NCBI GenBank assembly: GCA_017429525.1
Contig: JAFROT010000003.1
Span: forward strand, 62,001 to 126,000
Reading direction: 5' to 3'
DNA length: 64,000 bases
Source of the DNA: Bacteroidaceae bacterium
GTDB lineage: Bacteria; Bacteroidota; Bacteroidia; Bacteroidales; Bacteroidaceae
A program made the translations under genes and the position numbers. The notes below the pieces were generated by a model. That model worked only from the letters and a program-made list of their open reading frames with translations. It searched no databases and was not told the DNA's origin. Positions 25,719 through 33,493 of the stretch are shown here, in pieces; the stretch's first letter is position 1; each line of letters begins with the position of its first letter.

Positions 25719-26834
25719 ATGAAAAAGTCATTGATTCTCCTATTCCTACTCCCCCTGTCCCTCTCCATCTGCGCCCAGCCCAATGCACGCCTGCAAGAGC
25801 TCGAACAGGCGTTGAAGGAGCAAGGTTTCAACCTCTCTCATATTCAGCGCAGCGCACGCGGCATCGAGCAGCGGTGGACCTCGAACCTCTACATTTCATC
25901 CTTGGCTCCTAATATCTCGAAGGGAATGATTGAGAAAATGTCAGCAGCCGAGCTGAGAGCCTTCAAGCAGAAGATAGACAGCACGGAAACGGTCAAAAAG
26001 CAGCGCACCGCTGAGGCCATCGACCTCATCCGCAGCACCTTCAGCGCCCTCGCCGCAGAAGCATCAGAGAGTTATATGTACGAAGTCCACAACAAGGAAT
26101 GTGACACCATCCGCCTCTCCATGGCTTGGCGCGACGGCGACCTGGCCCTCAGCTCTTGGCGCGGCGATGGCGGCATCCACTACAGCAATGCCCGCGAGGC
26201 CGTCAGCTTCAGCTTCCATCGCCCTCCAGGGCAGGATTGGTCATCAGGGATGTACACGCACGTGTACACCGCCCCTTACCCCGAGCCGATGGGCGACATC
26301 AAGTCCTTCGACGGCAAAGCCTTTCAGACTCATATCTCGCCCTGCCTGAAACGTGCGTTAAAGCTGAAGGGCGCAAAGAAATATCCCGTCTATTGGCGGC
26401 ACGACGAGGGCTATAATGAGGAGGTAGGAGAGTTGATTTACAAGGTGACTGTGCAGAAAGATTATGCCGACAACAAGCATACAGGCCTCACGACGGGCGA
26501 CCTGTATTTCATCCCAAAGGCCTACGAGAGCGAAGCCCAAGAGTTGCTCACGACCTTGGATTCACTCACTCATGACTATATTGAGAGGCACTACGACCAG
26601 GCTTACTCTTACACGTTCAATCCCCGCTTCTCCTACCATAATGATGTCGTCATCGTTTCAGGTAGTGGCTGGCCCGATAAGCAGCCCGTGGACACGGATT
26701 ATCTGTTGAGCACATACATGGACGACGACGGTTTCTACTTCCTCTTTGTCACTACCGAAGGCGAAATCTGGATGCCTCGCGACTATCCCAAGCTCAAGAG
26801 CTGGATGAATGGCGAACGCATCTATCGCAAGTAA
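25719..26834 (+). CDS. Exported protein of unknown function in the sigma operon
   Basis: 371 residues with an N-terminal signal peptide (LLFLLPLSLSICAQ, cleaved after about 19). It is 28 bases after the putative anti-sigma gene, so probably the third gene of the operon. The middle of the protein has mixed alpha/beta content: SMAWRDGDLALSSWRGDGG (about 134-152), followed by a long region with aromatic-rich strands (YPVYWRHDEGYNEEVG; FNPRFSYHNDVVIVSGSGW). No catalytic pattern stands out. It may sense or respond to envelope stress; that is inference from context only. Confidence 0.7.
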   Translation: MKKSLILLFLLPLSLSICAQPNARLQELEQALKEQGFNLSHIQRSARGIEQRWTSNLYISSLAPNISKGMIEKMSAAELRAFKQKIDSTETVKKQRTAEAIDLIRSTFSALAAEASESYMYEVHNKECDTIRLSMAWRDGDLALSSWRGDGGIHYSNAREAVSFSFHRPPGQDWSSGMYTHVYTAPYPEPMGDIKSFDGKAFQTHISPCLKRALKLKGAKKYPVYWRHDEGYNEEVGELIYKVTVQKDYADNKHTGLTTGDLYFIPKAYESEAQELLTTLDSLTHDYIERHYDQAYSYTFNPRFSYHNDVVIVSGSGWPDKQPVDTDYLLSTYMDDDGFYFLFVTTEGEIWMPRDYPKLKSWMNGERIYRK

Positions 26835-26871
26835 CGACCGCCCGCAAGTTAAATTCCATTAAATATAACAG

Positions 26872-26907
26872 ATTACGGCTGCAAACGCTTATCTTTGCAG
26901 CCGTAAT
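26872..26907. promoter_or_regulatory. 14-bp perfect hairpin combined with a -7 box
   Basis: ATTACGGCTGCAAA (26872-26885) pairs with TTTGCAGCCGTAAT (26894-26907), loop of eight. The -7 box TATCTTTG (26890-26897) overlaps loop and right arm. Since the upstream gene ends at 26834 this may be both the terminator of the sigma operon and the promoter of msrA (start 27080), or a cruciform regulatory site. The rest of 26835-27079 holds low-complexity AACTCTTAACTTTT repeats (27041-27074). Confidence 0.5.
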
Positions 26908-27079
26908 TCGTTATACATGAACTCGTCCGCTCGAGCTCCCCTCGCTTCTTGAAGTGTCAAGCGTCACCCTTCGGGATGCCGAGCGCGCTCTGCGAAAAAC
27001 TCTTCGCTCGAGCTTGCTCGCTTTGCTCTGCAAAGAACTTTTAACTCTTAACTTTTAACTCTTAACTCTTAACTACTAT

Positions 27080-27595
27080 ATGAAAGAGATCTTTCTTGCC
27101 GGTGGCTGCTTCTGGGGCACCGAGCACTTCTTCAAGCAAATCGAAGGCGTCGTAGAGACCGAAGTAGGCTTTGCCAACGGCAACACCGACAGCCCTACAT
27201 ATAAAGAGGTATATACCGACACGACAGGTTATGCCGAGACCGTCCGCATCCGCTACGATGAGCAAGTGGCCGACCTGGAGTTCCTGCTCCGCATGTTCTT
27301 CAAGGCCATCGACCCGACGAGCCTCAACCGCCAAGGGCATGACGAAGGCACGCGCTATCGCACGGGCGTCTACTATACGTCTGTCGATGACCTGCCTACG
27401 ATAAGAAAAGTCTTTGCAGAGCAGCAGGCGTTGCTCGCTGAACCGATTGTCGTAGAGGTCGAACCCCTCCGTAACTTTTATGCTGCTGAGGACTACCATC
27501 AGGACTACCTCGACAAGAACCCCGACGGCTACTGCCACCTGCCCCTCGAGCTGTTCGCCTTCGCGCGACAAGCTTCTCACGAACACGTGAAATGA
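27080..27595 (+). CDS. msrA: Peptide-methionine (S)-S-oxide reductase MsrA
   Basis: 171 residues. The catalytic motif GGCFWGTEH (about 8-16) with the nucleophilic Cys, then GYAETVRIRYD (about 54-64), ending with DYHQDYLDKNPDGYCH (about 139-154). It reduces methionine-S-sulfoxide, free or in proteins, using thioredoxin. No MsrB is fused, unlike many Bacteroidetes. The downstream gene starts within its stop codon (27592), so the two may be translationally coupled. Confidence 0.95.
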   Translation: MKEIFLAGGCFWGTEHFFKQIEGVVETEVGFANGNTDSPTYKEVYTDTTGYAETVRIRYDEQVADLEFLLRMFFKAIDPTSLNRQGHDEGTRYRTGVYYTSVDDLPTIRKVFAEQQALLAEPIVVEVEPLRNFYAAEDYHQDYLDKNPDGYCHLPLELFAFARQASHEHVK

Positions 27596-28347
27596 TGAAT
27601 CAGCGCGCCCTCCTTTTCCCGAATGGCCGCCTTGACGTGCGCATGTCGAACCGCCTTGACGTGAACATGTCGAAGCGTCGATGCTCCTCTTGGCAGCTAT
27701 TGCTTTTATTTTTCATTTTTCACTTTTCACTTTTCACTCCTCTCCCCGCCAGCACCCATTGGCGCATAGAAGCCGAGTCGCCGGAGACGCGCATCCTGCA
27801 GCGAGCCGATACCCTCGACATCACCTCCCCCAAGGGCCTCTCGCTCTGGTGGGATCAACCCTTGACCGCGCCTTGCACCATCGAGTATCGCGCCTGTGTC
27901 GTCGTCGATGGAGGGCCCTGCGACCGCCTCTCCGACCTCAACTGTTTCTGGATGGCCAGCGAGCCCTTCGCGGGACTGTCCAAGCGCGGCGGTCGCTTCG
28001 CCGAGAGCTACCGCCTCGAATGTTACTACCTCGGCTACGGCGGCAACCATAACACGACAACCCGCTTCCGCCGTTATACGGCCGACACCCTCGCCGTCAG
28101 CAATCCGGCCCACCGCCCACCTATCCTCGTGGAGTACACCGACAGCGCCCATCTGCTGCGCCCCAACCATTGGTACGACGTCCGCATAGAGGTCCGTACA
28201 GACGGGCGCACTCGCTACTATATCGACGGCGAACTGCTCGTCGACTATCTTGATCCCGCTCCTCTCACTCGTGGCTGGTTTGCGTTCCGCACGACTTGGA
28301 GCCACACCCGTCTCACCGCCTTCCGTGTGACAACAGCACAACAATAA
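27592..28347 (+). CDS. DUF6250 exported protein; N-terminus built from repeats
   Basis: Up to 251 residues from ATG 27592, overlapping the msrA stop; internal ATGs at 27643 and 27667 are alternatives and would give a simpler signal peptide. The mature part matches DUF6250 (LWWDQPLTAPCTIEYRA about 79-95, DRLSDLNCFWMASEPFAG about 107-124, NHWYDVRIEVRTDGRTRYYIDG about 187-208), a beta-sandwich often found in proteins that act on plant polysaccharides. The signal sequence (LLLLFFIFHFSLFTPLP, about 37-53) is encoded by half of the dispersed TTTTTCAC element. Upstream of it, two exact-length 24-bp direct repeats (27627-27674) encode RLDVRMSN and RLDVNMSK. Confidence 0.75.
   Translation: MMNQRALLFPNGRLDVRMSNRLDVNMSKRRCSSWQLLLLFFIFHFSLFTPLPASTHWRIEAESPETRILQRADTLDITSPKGLSLWWDQPLTAPCTIEYRACVVVDGGPCDRLSDLNCFWMASEPFAGLSKRGGRFAESYRLECYYLGYGGNHNTTTRFRRYTADTLAVSNPAHRPPILVEYTDSAHLLRPNHWYDVRIEVRTDGRTRYYIDGELLVDYLDPAPLTRGWFAFRTTWSHTRLTAFRVTTAQQ
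27627..27741. repeat. Two 24-bp direct repeats followed by a TTTTTCAC half element, inside a gene
   Basis: CCGCCTTGACGTG-CATGTCGAA units at 27627-27650 and 27651-27674, then GCTTTTATTTTTCATTTTTC and TTTTCACTTTTCAC (27709-27741). The second part is the right arm of the dispersed GTGAAAA/TTTTCAC element. Confidence 0.75.
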
Positions 28348-28415
28348 GCCCCCTGTAAGTGCCCTGCGATTTCGTCGCTGGGCCCACTCAATAACCTCTT
28401 ATTCCCCTCCCTTCC

Positions 28416-29162
28416 ATGAAGAAAGCAATCATCGTAGGTGCCAGTTCGGGCATCGGACAAGAAGTGGCCAAACTGCTGCTGGCTGAGGGTTGGACGCTCG
28501 GCGTTGCAGCCCGACGCGAAGATAAACTCTTGGAATTGCAGGCGCTGGCCCCCGACCGTGTGGAGGTCATGACCATCGACGTCACGCAGCCCGATGCTGA
28601 GGAACGCCTGCTCAGCCTCATCGACCGTCTTGGCGGCATCGACCTCTACTTCCATGCCTCGGGCATCGGACGGCAAAATCGCACGCTCGAAGCTGATATT
28701 GAACTGCGTACGGCCCAGACGAATGCTCTCGGCTTCATGCGGATGATAGGGGCCGCCTTCCGCTATTTCTCGCAGCCTAATGCTCGTCATCAAAGGGAAA
28801 GTCGCGAGGGAATCTTGGCTGCCATCACCTCCATCGCCGGCACGAAAGGGCTCGGTCCTGCTCCTGCCTATTCAGCCACCAAGGCGCTCCAGGCCAATTA
28901 CCTCGAAGCCCTTGAGCAGCAAGCACGCCAGCGCCATCTGCCCATCCATATCCTCGACATCCGTCCGGGCTTTGTAGACACCGCCCTCTTGAACGATGAC
29001 TTCCCCTACCCGATGCTTATGCGCCCGGAGGCCGTCGCACGCGACATCGTAAGCAGCATCAAACGACGTCGCCACGTCCGCACGATCGACTGGCGCTACC
29101 GCATGCTCACCTTCTTCTGGCGCCTGGTGCCTCGATGGCTGTGGCGCAGGATTAAGTTGTAA
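28416..29162 (+). CDS. Short-chain dehydrogenase/reductase
   Basis: 248 residues of the classical SDR fold: IIVGASSGIGQEVAKLL (NAD(P)-binding glycine motif, about 5-21), TIDVTQPD, HASGIGRQN (NAG-like motif), the catalytic Ser in ITSIAG and YSATKAL (Tyr/Lys about 150/154) and IRPGFVDT. AARRE after the first strand suggests NADPH preference. The C-terminal tail WRLVPRWLWRRIKL is amphipathic and basic. Substrate unknown. Confidence 0.92.
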   Translation: MKKAIIVGASSGIGQEVAKLLLAEGWTLGVAARREDKLLELQALAPDRVEVMTIDVTQPDAEERLLSLIDRLGGIDLYFHASGIGRQNRTLEADIELRTAQTNALGFMRMIGAAFRYFSQPNARHQRESREGILAAITSIAGTKGLGPAPAYSATKALQANYLEALEQQARQRHLPIHILDIRPGFVDTALLNDDFPYPMLMRPEAVARDIVSSIKRRRHVRTIDWRYRMLTFFWRLVPRWLWRRIKL

Positions 29163-29165
29163 GGG

Positions 29166-29226
29166 ATCGGGATAATCGGAATACTCGGAATACTCGGATT
29201 ACTCCGAATACTCCGAATTTCGGAGC
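29166..29226. repeat. Repetitive GGAATACTC array and inverted repeats between convergent genes
   Basis: Units of CGGAATACT (29178-29205) recur, then CTCCGAATTTCGGAG forms a perfect short hairpin (29213-29227). The position between two 3' ends fits termination. Low-complexity, likely a repeat. Confidence 0.45.
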
Positions 29227-29242
29227 TCCGAAAGCTCTGAGT

Positions 29243-29695
29243 TTAGCGTGCCAGCAGCTGTTCGCCGTGGGTCTTCGTCTTAATCTGTTTGCCTGTGATG
29301 ATGTCTTCGATGACGCCTTCTTCGTTGATGATGAAAGTGGTGCGGACAGTCCCGAAATACTTGCGGCCGTACATCGACTTTTCAGCCCATACGCCCATCT
29401 GCTCCACCAGCGTGTGATTGGTGTCGGCGATGAGGGTGAAGGGCAGTTCGTGCTTCGCCTTGAACTTCTGGTGGCTGGCAGCGCTGTCCACGCTGACACC
29501 TACGACGGCGTAGCCACGTTTCCTTAATTCCGAATAGTTGTCGCGCAGGCTGCAGGCTTCAGCAGTGCAGCCGCTCGTGTTGTCCTTCGGATAGAAGTAC
29601 AACACTAATTTCTGTCCTTTGAACTGGCTGAGGCGGACTTCCTGTCCCTCCTCGTCGATGCCCAACAGCTCGGGCGCATGGTCTCCGATTTGCAT
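29243..29695 (-). CDS. bcp: Thioredoxin-dependent thiol peroxidase (Bcp/PrxQ)
   Basis: 150 residues from ATG 29695; the frame upstream to 29743 contains the -7 box TATCTTTG (29738-29731) and is non-coding. Motif LVLYFYPKDNTSGCTAEACSLRDNY (about 32-56) holds both cysteines of the atypical 2-Cys peroxiredoxin (C-T-A-E-A-C). It reduces hydrogen peroxide and organic peroxides. It pairs functionally with msrA upstream as an oxidative-stress gene. Confidence 0.95.
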   Translation of the reverse strand: MQIGDHAPELLGIDEEGQEVRLSQFKGQKLVLYFYPKDNTSGCTAEACSLRDNYSELRKRGYAVVGVSVDSAASHQKFKAKHELPFTLIADTNHTLVEQMGVWAEKSMYGRKYFGTVRTTFIINEEGVIEDIITGKQIKTKTHGEQLLAR

Positions 29696-29814
29696 AATGA
29701 GAAAGATGTAAAAGGTTAGACTCTCGGGTGCAAAGATAGGCAAAAGTTCGGCTTCAAATGCCTGTTGGCGCTAATAAAAATGAGGTTGTGGGCAAAAAAA
29801 ATGGCTTGTTGTGC

Positions 29815-29843
29815 TTGTGCTCCGTGAAAATCGTGTAACTTTG
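29815..29843 (+). promoter_or_regulatory. Promoter of the DUF4838 gene
   Basis: TTG at 29815-29817 and TAACTTTG at 29836-29843, 18 bases apart; the start codon at 29885 is about 35 bases past the probable start. It fires divergently from the bcp promoter (29738-29731). Confidence 0.5.
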
Positions 29844-29884
29844 TGGCCGTGAACGTATGTTGAACCTCCATAAAACGCTTAACC

Positions 29885-31633
29885 ATGCACCACAAGAGAC
29901 ACCTGCTGTTCATCGCAGCCTTACTGCTTCAGTTCACCCTTTCCTCGACTTCGTTCGGAGGAGCATGGGCGGCCACGAAACTCTTCAACAAGGGCAAGAG
30001 CGACTACCGAATCGTGCTGGCCTCGGGCGCGTCAACGTCTGAGCAGACGGCTGCGCGCGAACTCCAGAGCTACCTCAAGCAGATCAGTGGCGCTGAGTTG
30101 CCCATCGTCGATGCCAATGGCGACTGTGGCCGCCACTTCATCTACGTCGGTTACGACACACGCGTGAAGGCGGTCACCGGAGCACCTGTCCCTGCTGCCG
30201 GCGATGAGGCTTTCACCTACGAGACCATCAACGGCAACCTCTACGTCTACGGCGGTCGCGAGCGCGGCACGGCTTACGGCGTCTTCACCTTCCTTGAGCA
30301 GCAGCTGGGCGTGATGTGGCTCATGCCCGACTGCACCTATGTGACACAGCGCACAGAGTATCGCCTGCCCGAGCTCCATGTCCACGAGGCCCCTGCCATC
30401 CATTATCGCTACGCTCAGTACAAGCATGTGTTGGACGATGCCTGGTGCGCGCACAACAAGAACAATACGCTCTGGGCTCCTCGAAAGAATGACTACGGAG
30501 GCATCGGCGCCTACTGGAACTGTCACACCTGCGAACAGTTCGTGCCAGCCGAGACCTACTTCGAGACTCATCCCGAATACTTTGCTCTGCGCGATGGCAA
30601 GCGCATCTCCAACGGCCAGCTCTGCCTGACCAATCCCGACGTACTCCGTATCTGTACCGACGAGATTCTGAAGGCTATGGACGTCTACCCCGACTGTTGG
30701 GTCTACAGCATGTCGCAGAGCGATAACCGACGCTATTGTGAGTGTGAGAACTGTACGGCCATCGCCAATCGCTATCAGGCGCAGTCGGGGCTTATGCTCT
30801 GGTTCGTCAATCAGGTGGCTGCTGCCGCTGCGCGCGTTCATCCGGATAAGTATGTCGGCACCTTCGCCTATCAGTATACGCGCAAGGCGCCCGTGGGCAT
30901 ACGTCCCGCCGACAACGTCGTCATCCGCCTCTGCAGCATCGAGTGTTGCTTTGCTCATGCCCTCGATGAATGTGAGCACAACCGCTCGTTCATGGCCGAC
31001 CTGCGCGACTGGCAGCAGCTGACGCCCCACCTCTACATCTGGGATTACGTGGTCAACTTCGCCCAGTACCACGCGCCCTTCCCCAACCTGCAGGTGTTGG
31101 CGCGTAACATCCGCGTCTTCCGCGACCATCACGTCATCGGCATTCAGGAGGAGGCGCAGTACCAGACGCCAGGCGGTGAGTTTGCCGAACTGAAAGCGTG
31201 GCTGTTGGCTCACCTGCTGTGGAACCCCGAACAGGACACCCAGCCGCTCATTGATGCGTTCGTCCGTGCCTATTATGGTGCTGCTGCCGACGCCGTGTTG
31301 CGCTATATCGAACTCTGCCGCCAGCTCATCAAGCCCGAGACCGTCATGGGTATCTACATCCGTCATGATAACGCGCTCTACACCGACGAGTTCATTTCCT
31401 CATCGCGCCGCCTCCTCGACGATGCGCGTCAGCTCGTGGCCAGCGATTCCGTGCTCGTCAGCCGTCTCGACCGCGTGCGTCTGCAGCCCATGTACCTCCA
31501 TCTGATGCGTTCGCCCGAGGCGGCCAAGGCTGACGGCACTACCGACGAGTACATCCGTCTCATTCGCCAGAATGGTTACAAGGCCAATGAATGGGAAGCC
31601 GTAGAGACCTTCATACGCAAGATCCAGCGGTAG
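29885..31633 (+). CDS. Exported DUF4838 protein (glycoside-hydrolase-like)
   Basis: 582 residues. Signal peptide MHHKRHLLFIAALLLQFTLS. Residues about 35-160 form the GH20/GH67-type N-terminal alpha/beta domain (SEQTAARELQSYLKQISGAELPIVD; GRERGTAYGVFTFLEQQLGVMWLMP). The central DUF4838 region (about 200-480) has the conserved IYGW-like aromatic segments, a CECENCTAIAN cysteine cluster (about 282-292), WDYVVNFAQYHAPFPNLQVL (about 383-402) and GIQEEAQYQT. This family occurs in polysaccharide loci of Bacteroidetes and probably cuts glucuronic-acid-type side chains; activity is unproven. It is beside the GH30 and alginate-lyase-like genes. Confidence 0.88.
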   Translation: MHHKRHLLFIAALLLQFTLSSTSFGGAWAATKLFNKGKSDYRIVLASGASTSEQTAARELQSYLKQISGAELPIVDANGDCGRHFIYVGYDTRVKAVTGAPVPAAGDEAFTYETINGNLYVYGGRERGTAYGVFTFLEQQLGVMWLMPDCTYVTQRTEYRLPELHVHEAPAIHYRYAQYKHVLDDAWCAHNKNNTLWAPRKNDYGGIGAYWNCHTCEQFVPAETYFETHPEYFALRDGKRISNGQLCLTNPDVLRICTDEILKAMDVYPDCWVYSMSQSDNRRYCECENCTAIANRYQAQSGLMLWFVNQVAAAAARVHPDKYVGTFAYQYTRKAPVGIRPADNVVIRLCSIECCFAHALDECEHNRSFMADLRDWQQLTPHLYIWDYVVNFAQYHAPFPNLQVLARNIRVFRDHHVIGIQEEAQYQTPGGEFAELKAWLLAHLLWNPEQDTQPLIDAFVRAYYGAAADAVLRYIELCRQLIKPETVMGIYIRHDNALYTDEFISSSRRLLDDARQLVASDSVLVSRLDRVRLQPMYLHLMRSPEAAKADGTTDEYIRLIRQNGYKANEWEAVETFIRKIQR

Positions 31634-31789
31634 CCTAGGCCGACCCATTTCTCATTCAGGACTCAGACGAAAGACGCTCTTCTTGTCTTCATTTGTGCGT
31701 TTCTGATCAACTTTTGAACGACTTTTGCCTCTACTGTTGATGACATTTGCCTTCTTCTGACGATCTTTTTGACGTTTTTGAGGCACAAA

Positions 31790-31890
31790 CTACACTTTAG
31801 CACTGTAAATTACACCCAAACTACACCGTTTTTGAAGTGGTTATTTCATTGTTAGTCAAGTGAATGGGTGTAAAAGAGTGCTAAAGTGTA
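31790..31890. repeat. Nested long inverted repeat downstream of DUF4838
   Basis: CTACACTTTAGCACT (31790-31804) matches AGTGCTAAAGTGTAG (31876-31890) over 15 bases exactly; inside it TTACACCC (31810-31817) pairs with GGGTGTAA (31865-31872). Loop region includes a further ACTACACC. It is followed by the palindrome CGTACGCGTACG (31914-31925). It lies between the convergent DUF4838 and GH30 genes (gap 31634-31939), a large hairpin that may stop transcription both ways. Confidence 0.75.
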
Positions 31891-31939
31891 GGTACTCGCA
31901 GAATTTTTTTACGTACGCGTACGCGCGTTAAGAGATTGT

Positions 31940-33493
31940 CTATTGTTCCATGTAAGTGTTGAAAGAGTGGGGTTGCAGGGTGAGGTTGAGGTAGCGACGC
32001 CCCAGTTTGAGAGATGCGGTGCGTAGGTTGTCGTTGAAGTTGGCAGTGATGATGATGCGCTTACCGTCTGGGCGGACGAATGCGATGAGTGGCATGCCCT
32101 GTGTCTCGTCCTTGCTCTTGTAGGCGAGCAGGCGGCTGCCGGGTGTGACGTAGTGCGAGAAGTGCTTCACGGCGTAGTACTCGGCGGTATAGCGGTGTTT
32201 GTGGGTTTCGGGGTCCACCTGTATGAGTGCGTTTTGCCGCCATCCCCAGGGGCTCTGTCCGTTTCCGCAGAGGATGAAGTTCCAGATGAAGTACTCGTCG
32301 CATCCTCGCCCGATGTAGTCGCAGAGGAGGTGGAAGGTATGCTCTCCGGCACGCCAGTCCATGCTGCCGTTGCCACATTCGCTCTCGCTACTGATGAGGT
32401 GCAGGTCGGGATAGCGCTGCCGCAGGGCATCGAGATGCTCGCGGCACTCCCACTGTATGCCCAGTCCGAGGACGTCGTCCTTCAGCCCGTCGACTATTTT
32501 TTGGACGTAGTCGAGGCGGTTTGTATTGAAGGTGCCGAGGTAGAGCTTTACCTCGGGATGGCGCTGCTGGAGGGTGGGCCGCAAGTAGTCGCGGTTGAAG
32601 CGGATGGTGCCCTCGGCTGTCCAGGCGCAGCCTGGGTAGGGCGTGTAGCTGTAGGCCTCGTTCTGGTACATCACCATGTCGATGGGTATGCCCTCTTCGC
32701 GGTAGAGGTCGATGAAGCGGCAGAACATGTTGGCGTAGGCCTGCAGATAGCGTGGGTCCTGAATCATGTAGTCCTGGGTGGCCAGTCGGCGTGGGAAGAC
32801 GCCGTTGCGGTCGCCCAGCAGTTTCATTTCGTCTGGATCGATGTCGGCGGCCCCACTGCCCACTACAGCGCCGGCGTAGAGTAGGGCGTCCTTCTCTTTT
32901 GGCTGATGGTTGAAGCGGCTGCTGAGGACGGGGTAGTCCTGATTGATCTTCATCCACGTGGGCGGGCTCCAAGGTGACATCCAGAAGGTGAGGTTGGGCT
33001 GGTGGCGCTGTGCCATATGGATGAGGCGGATGACGTTTTTACGGTCGTGCTCGATATTGAAGTGGTTGAGGGCGAAGTCGCCGCTGACGGTGTCGCAAGA
33101 GTACCAGGCGCGACTGTAGTCGTTAGCGTTCATGGTGAGTCGTCCGCGGGTGAAGCGCAGGTCGCCGTCGGGGGCAAAGAGGTCGTGCAGGATCTGCTGC
33201 TGGTCGGCAGGCGTGAGAAGTTCCAAGGCATCGAGGTCCAGCTCGTTGAAGCAGGTGCCCCAGGCCCGGAACTCGTGGCCAGGCTGCAGCTCAGTGAGTT
33301 GGAGCAGGGGGCTGGAGGACGCATCAGTACGTGAAGCTTCGGCGGAAATATCGCTGGCCACATTCGTGGAGAGCTTGGCCTTCGTCTTGCTCCAAGCGCT
33401 GGCCTCGGTGGTCGTGAAATGGACAAAAGTCTGCGCTGCGCCCTGATAGGACGCAGCGAGACAGAGTGTGAGGGTGAATAGCAGTTTGTTCAT
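31940..33493 (-). CDS. Glycoside hydrolase family 30 enzyme, exported
   Basis: 517 residues with signal peptide (LLFTLTLCLAASYQGAA). Typical GH30 segments: RAWGTCFNELDLDALELL (about 76-93), TFWMSPWSPPTWMK (about 169-182), IPIDMVMYQNEAYSYT (acid/base Glu about 279) and LHLISSESECGNG (nucleophile Glu about 370). The C-terminal beta-sandwich (about 430-515, ending with ITANFNDNLRTASLKLG) completes the fold. GH30 enzymes cut beta-glucosidic, beta-1,6-glucan or xylan links; the subfamily cannot be fixed here. It overlaps the stop of the upstream large gene by 4 bases (ATGA), so the pair is co-translated. Confidence 0.9.
   Translation of the reverse strand: MNKLLFTLTLCLAASYQGAAQTFVHFTTTEASAWSKTKAKLSTNVASDISAEASRTDASSSPLLQLTELQPGHEFRAWGTCFNELDLDALELLTPADQQQILHDLFAPDGDLRFTRGRLTMNANDYSRAWYSCDTVSGDFALNHFNIEHDRKNVIRLIHMAQRHQPNLTFWMSPWSPPTWMKINQDYPVLSSRFNHQPKEKDALLYAGAVVGSGAADIDPDEMKLLGDRNGVFPRRLATQDYMIQDPRYLQAYANMFCRFIDLYREEGIPIDMVMYQNEAYSYTPYPGCAWTAEGTIRFNRDYLRPTLQQRHPEVKLYLGTFNTNRLDYVQKIVDGLKDDVLGLGIQWECREHLDALRQRYPDLHLISSESECGNGSMDWRAGEHTFHLLCDYIGRGCDEYFIWNFILCGNGQSPWGWRQNALIQVDPETHKHRYTAEYYAVKHFSHYVTPGSRLLAYKSKDETQGMPLIAFVRPDGKRIIITANFNDNLRTASLKLGRRYLNLTLQPHSFNTYMEQ

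Noticed and set aside
30032-31366. 444-codon minus-strand frame opposite DUF4838
   Set aside because: Shadow of a well-supported gene; no domain pattern.
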